Of a DNA stretch of 64,000 nucleotides, positions 1 to 10,503 are shown piece by piece. This DNA comes from Drechmeria coniospora (lineage: Eukaryota; Ascomycota; Sordariomycetes; Hypocreales; Ophiocordycipitaceae): contig NC_054390.1 in assembly GCF_001625195.1 (NCBI RefSeq), positions 8,467,222-8,531,221 on the forward strand, read 5' to 3'. The notes beneath the pieces are model-generated. The model ran no database searches. It worked only from the letters and a program-made list of their open reading frames with translations, and had not been told where the DNA came from. The translations under genes and the position numbers were made by a program. Each line of letters starts with the position of its first letter. Positions within the stretch are counted from its first letter, which is position 1.

Positions 1-125
1 ACTGCGCCGTCGCCATTGCCAGCGGAGGGTCTGGACCGTACATCCTGGGGGATGTGTTTTTGCAAAACGTCGTGGCCGTCTTCGACGTCGGTGCTGCGCA
101 GATGCGTTTTTACGCGAGGGAATAG
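1..125 (+). CDS. Pepsin-like aspartic protease, C-terminal end (partial, 5' end outside window)
   Basis: The frame from base 3 reads the last 40 residues of a pepsin-family (A1) aspartic endopeptidase and stops at TAG 123-125. The diagnostic block is YILGDVFLQNVVAVFD followed by a short MRFYARE tail. It matches the conserved 'ILGDxFLRxxYxVFD' strand near the end of all A1 proteases, where the second lobe closes after the second catalytic Asp. The catalytic DTG/DSG motifs, signal peptide and propeptide would lie upstream of the window. The family is usually secreted or vacuolar, but location cannot be judged here. The stop is followed by GTAC-rich intergenic DNA. The family call is secure from the motif; the subfamily is unknown. 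Confidence 0.85.
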   Translation, partial: CAVAIASGGSGPYILGDVFLQNVVAVFDVGAAQMRFYARE

Positions 126-3057
126 CGAGCTGTGAGGACACTCACGGCAAACGGCATGCAGATGGGGGGCAATAATGGGATCGGGAGGAACGAGGTGAAT
201 GATGGGCGTAGATGAGAAGAAAAAAGCAGTCGTCGTGGCGTTGATGATTGCTGCTCTGGCTAGTGTCCGTGATGGTGAATGCTCTTGACCATGGGAGGAG
301 GTTGAAGGGTAAGGTGAGTACGGAGTATGTACGGAGTATTCTCGTACCACCCAATACGGACCGAATACGGAGCAGAGGGAGTATCAGTACCTGTCTATGG
401 AGTGCTGTACATGTAATACTGAATTGTGCGGATACAAGTACAGTATGTAGCCCCCTAACACCCCGTACTTCGTACTTACTGTACAGTATAGTACTTACAG
501 TACTTGTAATAGTAATAGTGCAGTACCGTATCCGTATCCGTACTTGCATACCTGTATTAGTACCTACCACCCAATTTCTACCATGGACAGGCACCCACCC
601 CATGCTTATATGCACAGTAGGCTTTTGCTCTGTATTGTCTTCGTATTACCGTCAAAACTGTTGTGTTTCTACTAGCAAGACTACCAAGTGATCCAGTCAC
701 GATGGCGGCCTTCAACGCAGCGACTGCCTCAGTCTCAACATCTACCCAGCTGCCTTGATCATATACACTATCCTGACGGCAGACGTTGAATCTACATCTG
801 ACTGATGGGGGATCCTGCCCTTTGCAAAGACTTCCAAGCATGCCCAGTTCTGTTTTCATTCAACTACTAGGTACTGTTGCAATCACCATATCGCAATCAT
901 CCGGAACCTCGCAGTAGCCACCTATCCTGCGAGCGATACCATAGTACTAACAGTAATAAATCAATGATACATGCACTTGCACAGTAATTAGATGGCACTA
1001 GAGGTACCTCGAACTCGTTCCCGTTCCCCGCAACGACTCCAAGCTACCCGAGGCACCCGAGGCAGTAGCGATCTAATACGTGTTGCCGATCGCGAATAGC
1101 TCAAAGTTTAATATCGGCAACCGCAACGGTGACTAGTCAGTCATCTATCTCTGCGTACTAGTACGTAGGATAGATTAGTAATGAACAGGTACGAAGCGCC
1201 GACCGTTCGTCGAGCTGCCCACCTCGATCGTTCTCTGGAAGAACTGGCCGTTGTCCAGAAAACCTGCATCGCCTTTCCCTCCGCACCCTATCCTATCCGC
1301 TTCGTCCACCAGTATTCGATAGTCTAGAGGCCGTCCAATCATTCATCCATCATCCTTACGCAATGAGAGGCGTGGCAGCGGGACCGTCGACGCCAAAGTC
1401 CTCGCCGTCGGGCAGGACGCGGGCAAATACGTGGAATTTTAGCAAGGTCAGCTCGATCCCTCGCTTCCTTTACCCTTCTTGCGTCCTCCCTCCCCTCCCC
1501 GTTTGTTTGCTCGTTTGAAAGCCCTCCCTGGTCCTCGGTACCGCTTGTGACCCGACGTCGCTTCGGTCGGTTCGGTTTTGCTCTCCTTCCACCACCTGTT
1601 CGACGACGGAAGATTCCATCGGTGGCGAGGACCGGCATCGTGACGACAGGGGAGAACCACACGAGATGACGGAGATATCCGGCCACCAGCTGGTGGGGAC
1701 TCACTGGAGACCCGCCGGTGCCTGCAGTGTAACCGGTATGCCTGCCATCTGCTCTGCCGTCCGGTGCAATGCCTGCGTCTGCTGAAGATGGACAATGGAA
1801 AGACGTGCATGGACGGGAGCAGAAACGAGGCTCGGTGGCCTGCAAGTCGGACCATCGCTCTCGGCCTTGTCCCTGCACCGCCCCGGGCTCACGGCACTTT
1901 CGGACAGGGATCGGGCTCCCATGTTCAGACTCGAGCGAGTCGGAATCAGCATCGGCTCGGGTAGGCCCGGGAAGGAGCTCGATGGTAGGTGTCATCATTT
2001 TATGCACAATGCTCTGACGACGCCGAGCTAGCGCTGGCTCGATCGATGCTAGGTCCTCGTCTCGTCGGAAGGCTGGAACGCATCGCAGGCAGCCATCACG
2101 GTCAAGCTGGCGACGAAACACGGCATTGCAAGCATCGGCAGAGACGGTTCGTCCATGGTCGAGACCTGAACCCTCGACGAGGGGGGGAAGGGAGATTTAG
2201 ACACTGGACAAGTGGACAGTGGGACGACGACAATGAGTCGGCCTCTCTGCCGGCCACGATGCTCTGCTGTGCTGGTGCTCGTGCGGGGTTTCGGAGCCAT
2301 GGGAACCCCCCCTCTCTCGCCCCCCCTCGCCCCCTCGCCCTCCAAGGACGTCGAGAGACTCACGATGGCGATACGGGAGCTTCTGTCAGCGCAGACCCCA
2401 TTTGACCTTTGTATGTCTGCAAGTATGTACTCGTTCCCGATACCCGGACTTTGATGCGACTAAGCGCTCGGTACAGAGACGTCCTCGGAACCGGCTCATC
2501 AAGCCCTTGCACGAGTTGCCCCCCGGCCCACGCCATCTATACGCTGAATGAATGGCATGCCCTGGAATGCACTCCTCTCCATGGCGTTGCCCGATCGCAG
2601 CGCCCCTTGCTTGGTGGACGGCGGGAGGTTGCGGGCAGTTACGGTCAAGGACCCCCGCTCCCTCCCCCCCCACTGTGCCACACGCTGTTGCCCCTCTCTG
2701 AGCGGCCCCTGTTAGCTGCTTGGTGGGACGGACTGGCCTGGGCGGGACCGAAAATCGAGCTGCCTCACGCGATCACTCCACGCGAGGATTCAAGGAAGCC
2801 GTCATCGAGCTTGAGCTTGACCCCTTTCTCACGACGTTACGAAAACTCTCACCCGCTGATTTTTTTTAAAATTTTGTTTTGCCTTGCCTCATCCTGATCT
2901 CGCTCGGCTTGCACCCCCCTCCCCCCCCGCTAGTCCCTGTGGTTCACGCACATCTGGATGCCTCGATCACGCCGGTCGCCCGCCATTGCACCCTGCTTGC
3001 CACAGCATCGTCTTCGTCCGAGCAGCACTTTGGCCTTGCCATTCGCGCCCCTTGACC
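126..3057. other. Intergenic, no supported gene
   Basis: There is a GTAC-rich stretch at about 310-560 with repeated tacggagta words. It is followed by ordinary sequence and then GC-rich DNA (1330-2700) with many overlapping unconvincing frames on both strands. The final few hundred bases, pyrimidine-rich up to the ATG at 3058, are probably promoter and leader of the next gene. No tRNA or transposon was recognised. Confidence 0.5.
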
Positions 3058-4633
3058 ATGTCTCCCAACAAGACTAACAATGGCGTCGGCGTCCAGGTCG
3101 AGGACACCAAAATATGCGTCGTCATGGTTGGTCTCCCCGCCCGAGGCAAGAGCTACATTGCCCAGATAGGTGCGTCAAGCTTCGTCATGCCGACCGGCCT
3201 TTGCCCTCGCCAATTCGCATCCTGACTCTCTCTCGCTTCGACCTCGCAGCGCAGCGCTATCTGCAATGGCTCTCCATCCCTGCCCAGACGTTCAACGTAG
3301 GCAATTACCGTCGCAATGACGCGCCCCAGCCCACGGCCGACTTCTTCGACACCAACAACGCAGAGGGCGAGCGGAAGCGTCGCCAGGCCGCCGAGGCCGC
3401 CGTCGCCGACATGCTCTCCTGGTTCCGCACCGGCGGCGTCGTCGCCATCTTCGATGCCACGAATTCCACAAAGGAACGGCGCAAGTGGGTGTCGGACACG
3501 TGCGCCGCCCACGGCATCGAGGTGCTCTTCGTCGAGAGCAAGTGCGACGACGAAGCCCTCATCATGGCCAACATCCGCGACGTCAAGACGACGAGCCCCG
3601 ACTATCGCGGCCAGGATCCCGAAGATGCCGCCCAGGACTTCCGCAACCGCATCCGAAATTACGAAAAGATTTACAAGTCCATCGATGAGGACGGCGACGA
3701 GGACGGCTACACCTACCTCAAGATTATGGACATTGGCAAGCAGGTCATCATCAACCGTATCCAAGACTACCTCCAGAGCCGAATCGTCTACTACCTCATG
3801 AACCTCCACATTCGTCCGCGCTCCGTCTGGCTCTCAAGGGTATTTGCTTCTACTGCCCCCCTCCCCCTTTCCCTCCCCCTCCCCCGTGCGGGCCGATAAG
3901 CGACGTCCCACGCTGATACCGTCGTGGCGGCCCAGCACGGCGAGTCCATGTACAATCTCGACGGCAGGATCGGCGGAGATACGCTCCTGTCGACGCGAGG
4001 TCAACTCTACGCCAAGAAGCTTCCCCAGCTGGTTCGGGAATCCGTCGGGGTCGGTGCCTTCCCGCCCCCGCAGTCCGTACCCCCTGCTCGTCGACGGCCG
4101 CTGACATCGGCCAGGACGACCGACCCCTGACCGTGTGGACGTCGACGCTCAAGCGCACCATCGCCACGGCGCGCTTTCTCCCGCCCACCTACAACCAGCT
4201 GCAGTGGAAGGCCCTCGACGAGCTCGACTCGGGCGTCTGCGACGGTTTGACGTACCAGGAGATCAAGGACCGGTACCCCGAAGACTTTGCCGCCCGCGAC
4301 GAGGACAAGTACAACTACCGGTACCGCGGCGGCGAGTCCTACCGTGATGTTGTCATTCGCCTCGAACCCATAATTATGGAGCTGGAGCGTAGCGAGAATA
4401 TCCTCATCGTCACCCACCAGGCGGTCCTGCGCTGCATCTACGCCTACTTCATGAAGAAGGACCAAGCCCAGAGCCCCTGGATGAACATTCCTCTGCACAC
4501 CCTCATCAAGCTGACGCCGAGGGCCTACGGCACCGAGGAGGTGCGATACGAGGCGAATATTCCTGCCGTGAGCACCTGGCGCGGCAAGGGCAGCACGGCC
4601 AAACACGAGAATCCTACTCTCGGGACCCTGTAA
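3058..4633 (+). CDS. 6-phosphofructo-2-kinase / fructose-2,6-bisphosphatase (PFKFB; FBP26-like)
   Basis: Bifunctional cytosolic enzyme that makes and degrades fructose-2,6-bisphosphate, the switch metabolite of glycolysis versus gluconeogenesis. Exons are 3058-3169, 3250-3839, 3936-4049 and 4115-4633, giving 444 aa, close to yeast Fbp26 (about 450). The kinase domain has the P-loop GLPARGKS at residues 25-32. The histidine-phosphatase domain starts at LSRHGES (catalytic His 235) and keeps DRPLTVWTSTLKRT and THQAVLR (second His about 373). Both active sites look intact, unlike yeast Pfk26, which is known to lack the phosphatase His. Exon 3/4 is joined to give SVG-DDRPL as in relatives, which uses a weak donor (gtcggt). 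A donor 6 nt upstream is possible and would remove two residues. The start is the first ATG in frame before the P-loop. Confidence 0.93.
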
Positions 4634-5482
4634 GTTGTGACGATGGACGAGCTTGTTGTTAACCTGCACGCTGCTCCTTGATGGATGGCATGCCCTACTA
4701 CCCCTCACCACCAAGTGTCTCCACCATTCTCTTCTCGTCTTCCTCTAGTTTTTTTTTTTCATCTTTTGCATGAGCCGTGGTGATTTTGGCTATGTTATGG
4801 GCATCGTCGGCCTGCTTATGGCAAGCGCGCATCATACGGGGTTATGACGGCCACCGTGCCGATGTTTGGCACTGGGTAGATGCCGCTGCGGCGGAGGAGA
4901 TGGGGATGCATTCGCACTGGCACTGGCACGCTTCGCATTGAAATTGGTCACCTCAACCTCGCTCAAAGGCGAGCGGGAGGACGATGGCATCCGCGTGATG
5001 GGCACGAGGGCAACACAGTTGAGAAGCAAAGGCCGCGCCACTGCCGTCCGACAGGAGCGCGAATCCATTTTGTGGCACCACTTTGTGCAATGTTGCTGCG
5101 AGTTCTGCAAACGCTAGCGAGCGAGCTGGCCCTCGTCCCTCATGATAGCCGGCGTCTGATTTCGACTCGAGTGCTTGGGCGTCAAGGTGAAGGATCCAAT
5201 GGTGCGATTGCGCTGCAACCTCACGAACTCTGCGTGGCTGCCGAGCAACTGCCAAGCACCTGTTCAACCTACCATGAATCGCACGTCTCCCCCGAGGCCG
5301 CAAAAGACTGTCTTCTTCCTTCTCGCCCAGAGCCCCTAGTTCCTTTGTATCCGACTTGGCTTTTTCAACAACTGCAGCGATTCTGCAAGCTGCTTCAGGA
5401 ACCAAAGCTGATTCCAGATCAACACCGGGTGATTTTGCAACCGATTGCGACTTCGACGAGCCTCGAAACAAGTTCATTCAGC
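4634..5482. other. Intergenic / leader of the next gene
   Basis: Begins with the 3' UTR of the PFKFB gene, including a T-run near 4749-4758. An open frame continuous with the downstream gene runs through here from an ATG at 4880. It has a poor start context (T at -3) and no recognisable protein signature, so I treat it as leader sequence. Confidence 0.45.
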
Positions 5483-6967
5483 ATGTCAAACTGCTTTCAG
5501 CTGCCCGTCTTTGCGTTCCAGACGCCAGCCGCACCTTCAACGGCGCCGTGCTACAATCAATCTTATTACTATCTTTACAACGCTCCGATGCATGGCACAA
5601 CGTACCGACGACCTCGACAGACAGAGTATGTCACTCAGCAGCCCGCCGAGACATGGCTCCCATCTCCCGCGATGATGCCAGTCTCGTACGTGCCCATGTC
5701 AGCTCCGCCAACGTCGTACGTGCAAACGATGGCCGCCTGTCCTTCCTTTCCGCCGCCACAGCTCACGACAACATACCTCATCGCGGCGCCATCCAATCTT
5801 GTTCCGCTTCCGCTTCCGCTTCCTCCCCCACCAACAGCGACCGAACTCTCGCAGGGCGCTATCTCGACGCCATCGGGGGTGGCCGTTGCAGGAGCCAACG
5901 TCTCCTCCCCCCCCTACCGCATGACCATCCGGGTAGTCTTTTATGGCCGGACGACAGCACCGGGTAGTGCGCTTTGGGTTCGCGTATGTGACGGAGTCTA
6001 CTGCGAAGGTCCGCCGAGCGCGGCCCGTCTACGTGCCGATGCCGCCATCTTCGCCGAGCAGCACGGCCTGCCTGACCCCACGAGGGAGCAGATGACGCTG
6101 TACATCATGGTATCTGGTACCGCGGGGGCGGGAGCCGTGACCCGGCCGCGCGCCACGCTCAGCATTCTTGCCGCCGCAGGGCCCGTCGGCTCGCACCTCG
6201 TCGACCGAATCGTGCGTCTGGGAGGTGCCGGCGCCGGTGCCGACGTGCGTGATGCTCTGCGCGACGTGCGTGCCCGCCGCAAAGCCGTCTTTCTACTCGT
6301 CGACATGACGCCGTGTAACGATGACAGCAACAGTGACGCCCACAGTGGTGGCCCGGAGAAGAGCGCCGTCATCCCCGTCGCGGAGGGCGGCGAGAGCGGC
6401 GACGAAGTTGTCATCGAAGTTTCCCGCCACGACGACGGCGAGCACGACGAGAATCCCACGTCGGGTGGCGGTGGTGTTGGACACCATGGTGACGGCAATG
6501 ACGGGGGGGATGGTTGTGCTGCCAACCCCGATGTCATGGAAGGAGTAGCTCACCAGCCGGAGAACCGTGTAGACCAAGAGTCGCAGCTCGCTAATGCCGT
6601 CGGTGGTGGTGGTAATGGCGAGGGAGTCGGTGGTGCCGTCAACTCCGATGCCGTCATAGATGGAGCAGCTCACGAGCCGGAGAGCCGTGTTGACGAAGAG
6701 CCGCAGCTCTCCAACGCCGTTGGTGGCGAGCCAGATCACGAAACGGAGGCCGAGCAGGCGCCAGTGGCGGGAGACGATGCCAATGCCAGTGCCGACGCCG
6801 AAGCACCTCATCCAGAGGCGGAGGAGATGGAGCCGGATGCGCGAGTGCAACCCGCCGAGGGGCAGAATGCAGCTTCCCCTGACAATGCTGTCAATGACCA
6901 TGACGCCCTTCCCGGAGACGATGGCCAGACCAATGGCAACGAGAATGAGCCCACACCCGCAGCCTGA
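5483..6967 (+). CDS. Hypothetical protein with acidic, repeat-containing C-terminal half
   Basis: Single-exon frame of 494 aa; I do not recognise the family. The chosen ATG (5483) has A at -3; an in-frame ATG at 4880 would add 201 residues. The N-terminal ~150 residues are Pro/Tyr/Thr-rich, including SYVPMSAPPTSYVQTM. A more ordered part (about residues 150-280) begins YRMTIRVVFYGR and ends KAVFLLVDMTP. The rest is strongly acidic and Gly/Asn/Asp-rich. It contains two imperfect copies of a ~40-residue unit (DNA about 6523-6605 and 6641-6726) sharing the pattern AH-PE-RVD-E-QL-NAVGG. No signal peptide or transmembrane segment is obvious. The preceding gene is on the same strand and the following gene converges on it. 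It could be a lineage-specific disordered regulator; the function is unknown. Confidence 0.6.
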   Translation: MSNCFQLPVFAFQTPAAPSTAPCYNQSYYYLYNAPMHGTTYRRPRQTEYVTQQPAETWLPSPAMMPVSYVPMSAPPTSYVQTMAACPSFPPPQLTTTYLIAAPSNLVPLPLPLPPPPTATELSQGAISTPSGVAVAGANVSSPPYRMTIRVVFYGRTTAPGSALWVRVCDGVYCEGPPSAARLRADAAIFAEQHGLPDPTREQMTLYIMVSGTAGAGAVTRPRATLSILAAAGPVGSHLVDRIVRLGGAGAGADVRDALRDVRARRKAVFLLVDMTPCNDDSNSDAHSGGPEKSAVIPVAEGGESGDEVVIEVSRHDDGEHDENPTSGGGGVGHHGDGNDGGDGCAANPDVMEGVAHQPENRVDQESQLANAVGGGGNGEGVGGAVNSDAVIDGAAHEPESRVDEEPQLSNAVGGEPDHETEAEQAPVAGDDANASADAEAPHPEAEEMEPDARVQPAEGQNAASPDNAVNDHDALPGDDGQTNGNENEPTPAA

Positions 6968-7910
6968 CGAGGAGCAACAGCTTCATCGTAAATGGATCAT
7001 GCAAGGACGGGGCTCGAAACGATTTGATGCAACGCTACTCAAATATCAGGCCCTTGGGTGGAACGGTTTTCTTTGAATTTGCAACAACGGCACAAGCGGG
7101 TTTGCCCGTCTCTGTTCTCGTCCAGACACCACGTATATATACACATTAACAAGGGGGGGTAGGAAGGGGGTTGGGGGGTGGGGAGAGAGAATCGGAGCCC
7201 ATTATGACAGACCAAATTTCCTTGCCCGCCCTGAAACAAGAAATGAGAAAGGTAGAGGGCCGTTGAGTACTCGAGGCAAACGCCAGAGAACGAGACTCTT
7301 CAGGCACCCGAAAAAAACTCATAACTACCCCCCGCATCAGCGCCCACAAAGACACTTTTCTGTGTAATCGTACAGGGACAACTCCGGTACCCATAGTAAT
7401 AGGTGTATTCCCTTCCGAGTCCACCTGCCTGCCGTGCCGTAAAAGATGCTTCGACTTCTCGCCCTGGTGCCGCCGTTAAGATGCTCCCTTCTGCAGCGCA
7501 CGCTTCTCTCCAACCACCAAACCACACAAATACTGCGGGGGTGCCTTGCTGGGTGCGAGGTCAAAGAAATCGGCCAAAATCGCCCGAGCCATGACGCTAC
7601 CAAATGGCGTCCCCGACTACTTCGCCGTCCGGCTCGACAATGTTGCGGCATTCGAGCGCCGTCGTGCTGGGTATCAGTCGAGCCGGTGGCCAAAAGAAAA
7701 TGACAACGACATGGCTTCGTTTGACCGGTCAAAATACCTAGCCCAAAAACGAAGTGGCCGCCGATCTGATCCATGAGCTTTCCAAAAGATCGCCTCGCAA
7801 AGGATATCAAAGTAAGCAACAACTGCAGACGCCACCATGCTACATGAGGATATGGGAAAAACACCTGGCAAGGGGGCGTTTGTGCGGCTTCCAGTCAGCG
7901 CCACCGCGGC
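6968..7910. other. Convergent intergenic region
   Basis: Lies between the stop codons of two convergent genes, so it should hold both 3' UTRs. It contains a G-rich patch (about 7151-7187). No gene was recognised. Confidence 0.45.
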
Positions 7911-10503
7911 TCAAGAAGTGGTTGTCTTGATCCTCTTGGGCATCCGAGGCGTCGGCGGCTTCGTGGACCGACCCTGAACGCCGTTTACCTGCGGACCGCC
8001 CCCCGCCGGCGTGGGAACGCCGGAGCCGTCTTCCTCGACCTTGATGCCCGACGGGCGCCGCCGCTTGTTGGATGCCGGTGATGTGTTGGCGCTCGGTCCG
8101 CTCGAGCTCGTGCCTTGCTGGCTCGCCTGGACTTGCATGCCCGGGGCCTGCATCGATCCCGGGGCCGGGCTGCCGATGTGCGGTGACCCAGGCAGGTTCA
8201 TGTGCGTCGCTGCGGGGCTCGCGCCCATCGGAAACTGCCCAAAGCTTGGCGTCCTCGGCGTCTGCTGCATCTGCTGCATGGCCATCTGCTGGCCGTTCAG
8301 GGCCTGTGCCCCGTTGATGTACGCCGAGACGTACTGATCGAGCGCGGCGTAGGGTCCGACGCCGGGGTTGCTGTGACAGAAGCCGAACAAGGGATTCATC
8401 TGGCCCATGACTTCGACAATCTTGCGATGGGAGAGAGGCTAGCGTCAGCATCTGCTCGTCGTGCCAATCGTGCCATCGCCACCTACCTCGAGGAACTGGT
8501 GGACGGCTTCCGTCACACCTTTGCTGTTCACGGCCGAGTCCGGGAGGTCGACCAAGACGTCGGGTGGCTGCGTTTGCGGCGACTTGAGCTGCTTGGCCTT
8601 GCTCTTCTTGGACATCTCGGGCGACTGCTTCACATCCTGCGAATTGACCTTGTGCCATTCCTTGAACCACATGTGCGCGGGTTTGGCGGCCTCAATGACC
8701 TGCTTCCGTGAAATGTATTCTTCGTGGCTCGTCGTCAAGAACTCGAACAGTTCGATCCGCTGATCGGCATCAAAGTGCACTCGAAGGATGCCGGTGGCCA
8801 CGAGCTTGAAGCGGTTCGTCAGCACACACGCGACCGCCCTCCCGCAGACCGTGACAATACGTACGTGAGATCCCGTTTCGAACCAGTAAACCAGGCTTGC
8901 CTTGCCATTCTCGATGCAGTAGCAGTCTCCTGGCAGCGGCCGGTCTCCGCCCCCCCTATCCAAGATGAGCTGCATGCTCTTCACGCCGTTGGAGAAGTGC
9001 GTCTGAAAGTAGCGAGCGATGGCGGGATAGGAGATGTCGTATTGCTTGTCCATGGGGTCCTCGGACTCGGTCATGTGCAGCAAGTGGCGGAGGACGGCGT
9101 TGGGGGAGAAGAATCGAGCGACAAAGGCATTCCAGTACGAGAGATCATCCCTACCCTGTGTTTCTCCGTCAGCACCGCACGCAGGAACGGTAGGAGTCGC
9201 GACACGTACCCCCGGGAAGCCGCTCAAATGTTCGCTGAACTGCATCAGCTTCAGCAGGCACTGGCCCTTCAAGTTCTCCCTCCTCTGCTGATGCTGCTGG
9301 AAGATGGAGTTCTGCATGGCCATCTGTTGCGCCGCGCTCATCTGCTGCTGCGCCTGCGTCATCTGCTGAGGAGGCACCTGGACCAAACCCTGGCCTTGTT
9401 GCGCCTGGTTTCCTTGCGCCGGCGCTTGGGTCGGCGTTTGCGCAGGAGGCTGCTGACTGCTCGGAGCAGGCGTGCCGGCTTGGGACGTCTGCTGCGGTGT
9501 CTGCTGCGCCTGCTGGCCAGGCTGCTGCGGTTGGCCTTGTTGAGCTTGCGGCTGCTGACCTTGCGATTGTTGCGGGCCTTGCTGAGGCCCACCCATTTGA
9601 TTTTGGCCTCCAGCAGCGCCGACGGGGGATTGCTGCGGCATGTTGGGCATGTTGGGGGTATTCATCGGCATGGGCTGTCCTTGGTTCGGGCCGGTGGGCA
9701 TCTGCGGATTGTGCGCAGCCTGCTGCTGCTGGGCCTGCTGGGCCTGCTGGGCCTGCTGAGCCTGCTGGGCCTGCTGAGCCTGCTGGGCCTGCTGGGCCTG
9801 CTGTGCTTGCTGCTGCTGCTGCTGCTGATGCTGCTGCTGCTGCACCGCCAGCTGCTGGGCCATGATCGCCTGAGCCTGGGGGTTCTGGCCCTGCGACGCG
9901 TCCGAGTCAGCAAGGAGGGCAATCACGCAATGGCACCAAGGTCGCTTACGGGTCCCATCCTGCCTGCATTCCGCAGCTGCTGGATCTGCTGAGGGTTGAG
10001 CTGGTGCAACGGCATCGACATGGGCATGCCGCCGGCCATGTTGACCTGGACCTGCTGGGCCATCAGGGCCTGCCTCGCCTGCTGCTGTTGATGGTGGAGA
10101 AGTTGTTGCTGCCGCATGGCGGCCATGGCGCTGGGGTTATGGACTGCGAGACCGACATCAGCATGGGGTGAGCGAAGTCGAAGGGCGTGTGGGGATGGGT
10201 ACATTGATTCTGCATCTGCTGCTGATGCTGCTGCTGAAACAGCTGCTGCTGGGCCGGATTCATGTGGCCGAGGGAGTGAGGATTGGCACCCGGAGGCATG
10301 GCACCCATCATGGCGGGATTCACCTGACCTCCGGGCCCGGACACGGCCATGTGGCCGCCAAACTGCTGGGGCATCCCGCCGCCGGGCGTGCCTGGCTGTG
10401 CGACGTTGGGAGGCATGCCGGGCCCCATGTGGTGGCCGGCGACGGCCTGATGTCCCATGGCCGCAGGATGGCTTGAAAAGCCTGCGTTGTTCATGGCCAT
10501 CAT
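7911..10503 (-). CDS. ptaB: PtaB-like LIM-domain-binding (LDB/Mfg1) transcriptional cofactor
   Basis: Nuclear adaptor of the LIM-binding family. In Aspergillus PtaB works with SomA, and in yeast Mfg1 with Flo8/Mss11, in adhesion and filamentation. Exons (minus strand) are 10503-10203, 10143-9950, 9890-9210, 9155-8487 and 8420-7911, with introns of 59, 59, 54 and 66 nt, giving 784 aa. The N-terminal half is Gln/Met/Pro-rich, with a polyQ and QAQ array (DNA about 9720-9845). The LIM-binding domain (about residues 370-570) includes NLKGQCLLKLMQFSEHLSG, DDLSYWNAFVARFFSP, KQYDISYPAIARYFQTHF and HMWFKEWHKVN. The C-terminus has MGQMNPLFGFC and a basic end PKRIKTTT. ATG 10503 follows a possible 5'UTR splice acceptor, so the start is the weakest part and an upstream exon cannot be excluded. 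The LDB identity is strong; the PtaB name rests on architecture. Confidence 0.85.

Noticed and set aside
1339..2121. 260-aa minus-strand frame in the first intergenic region
   Set aside because: Arg/Pro/Ser-rich, several overlapping frames of equal quality, no motif and no splice logic.
4880..5482. Upstream in-frame extension (201 codons) of the acidic orphan gene
   Set aside because: Start context is poor and composition differs from the rest; kept only as an alternative start.
8820..8870. Possible extra intron in the LIM-binding domain (gtacgta after ETGSH)
   Set aside because: No in-frame acceptor lies at a reasonable distance and the uninterrupted frame continues into conserved sequence.
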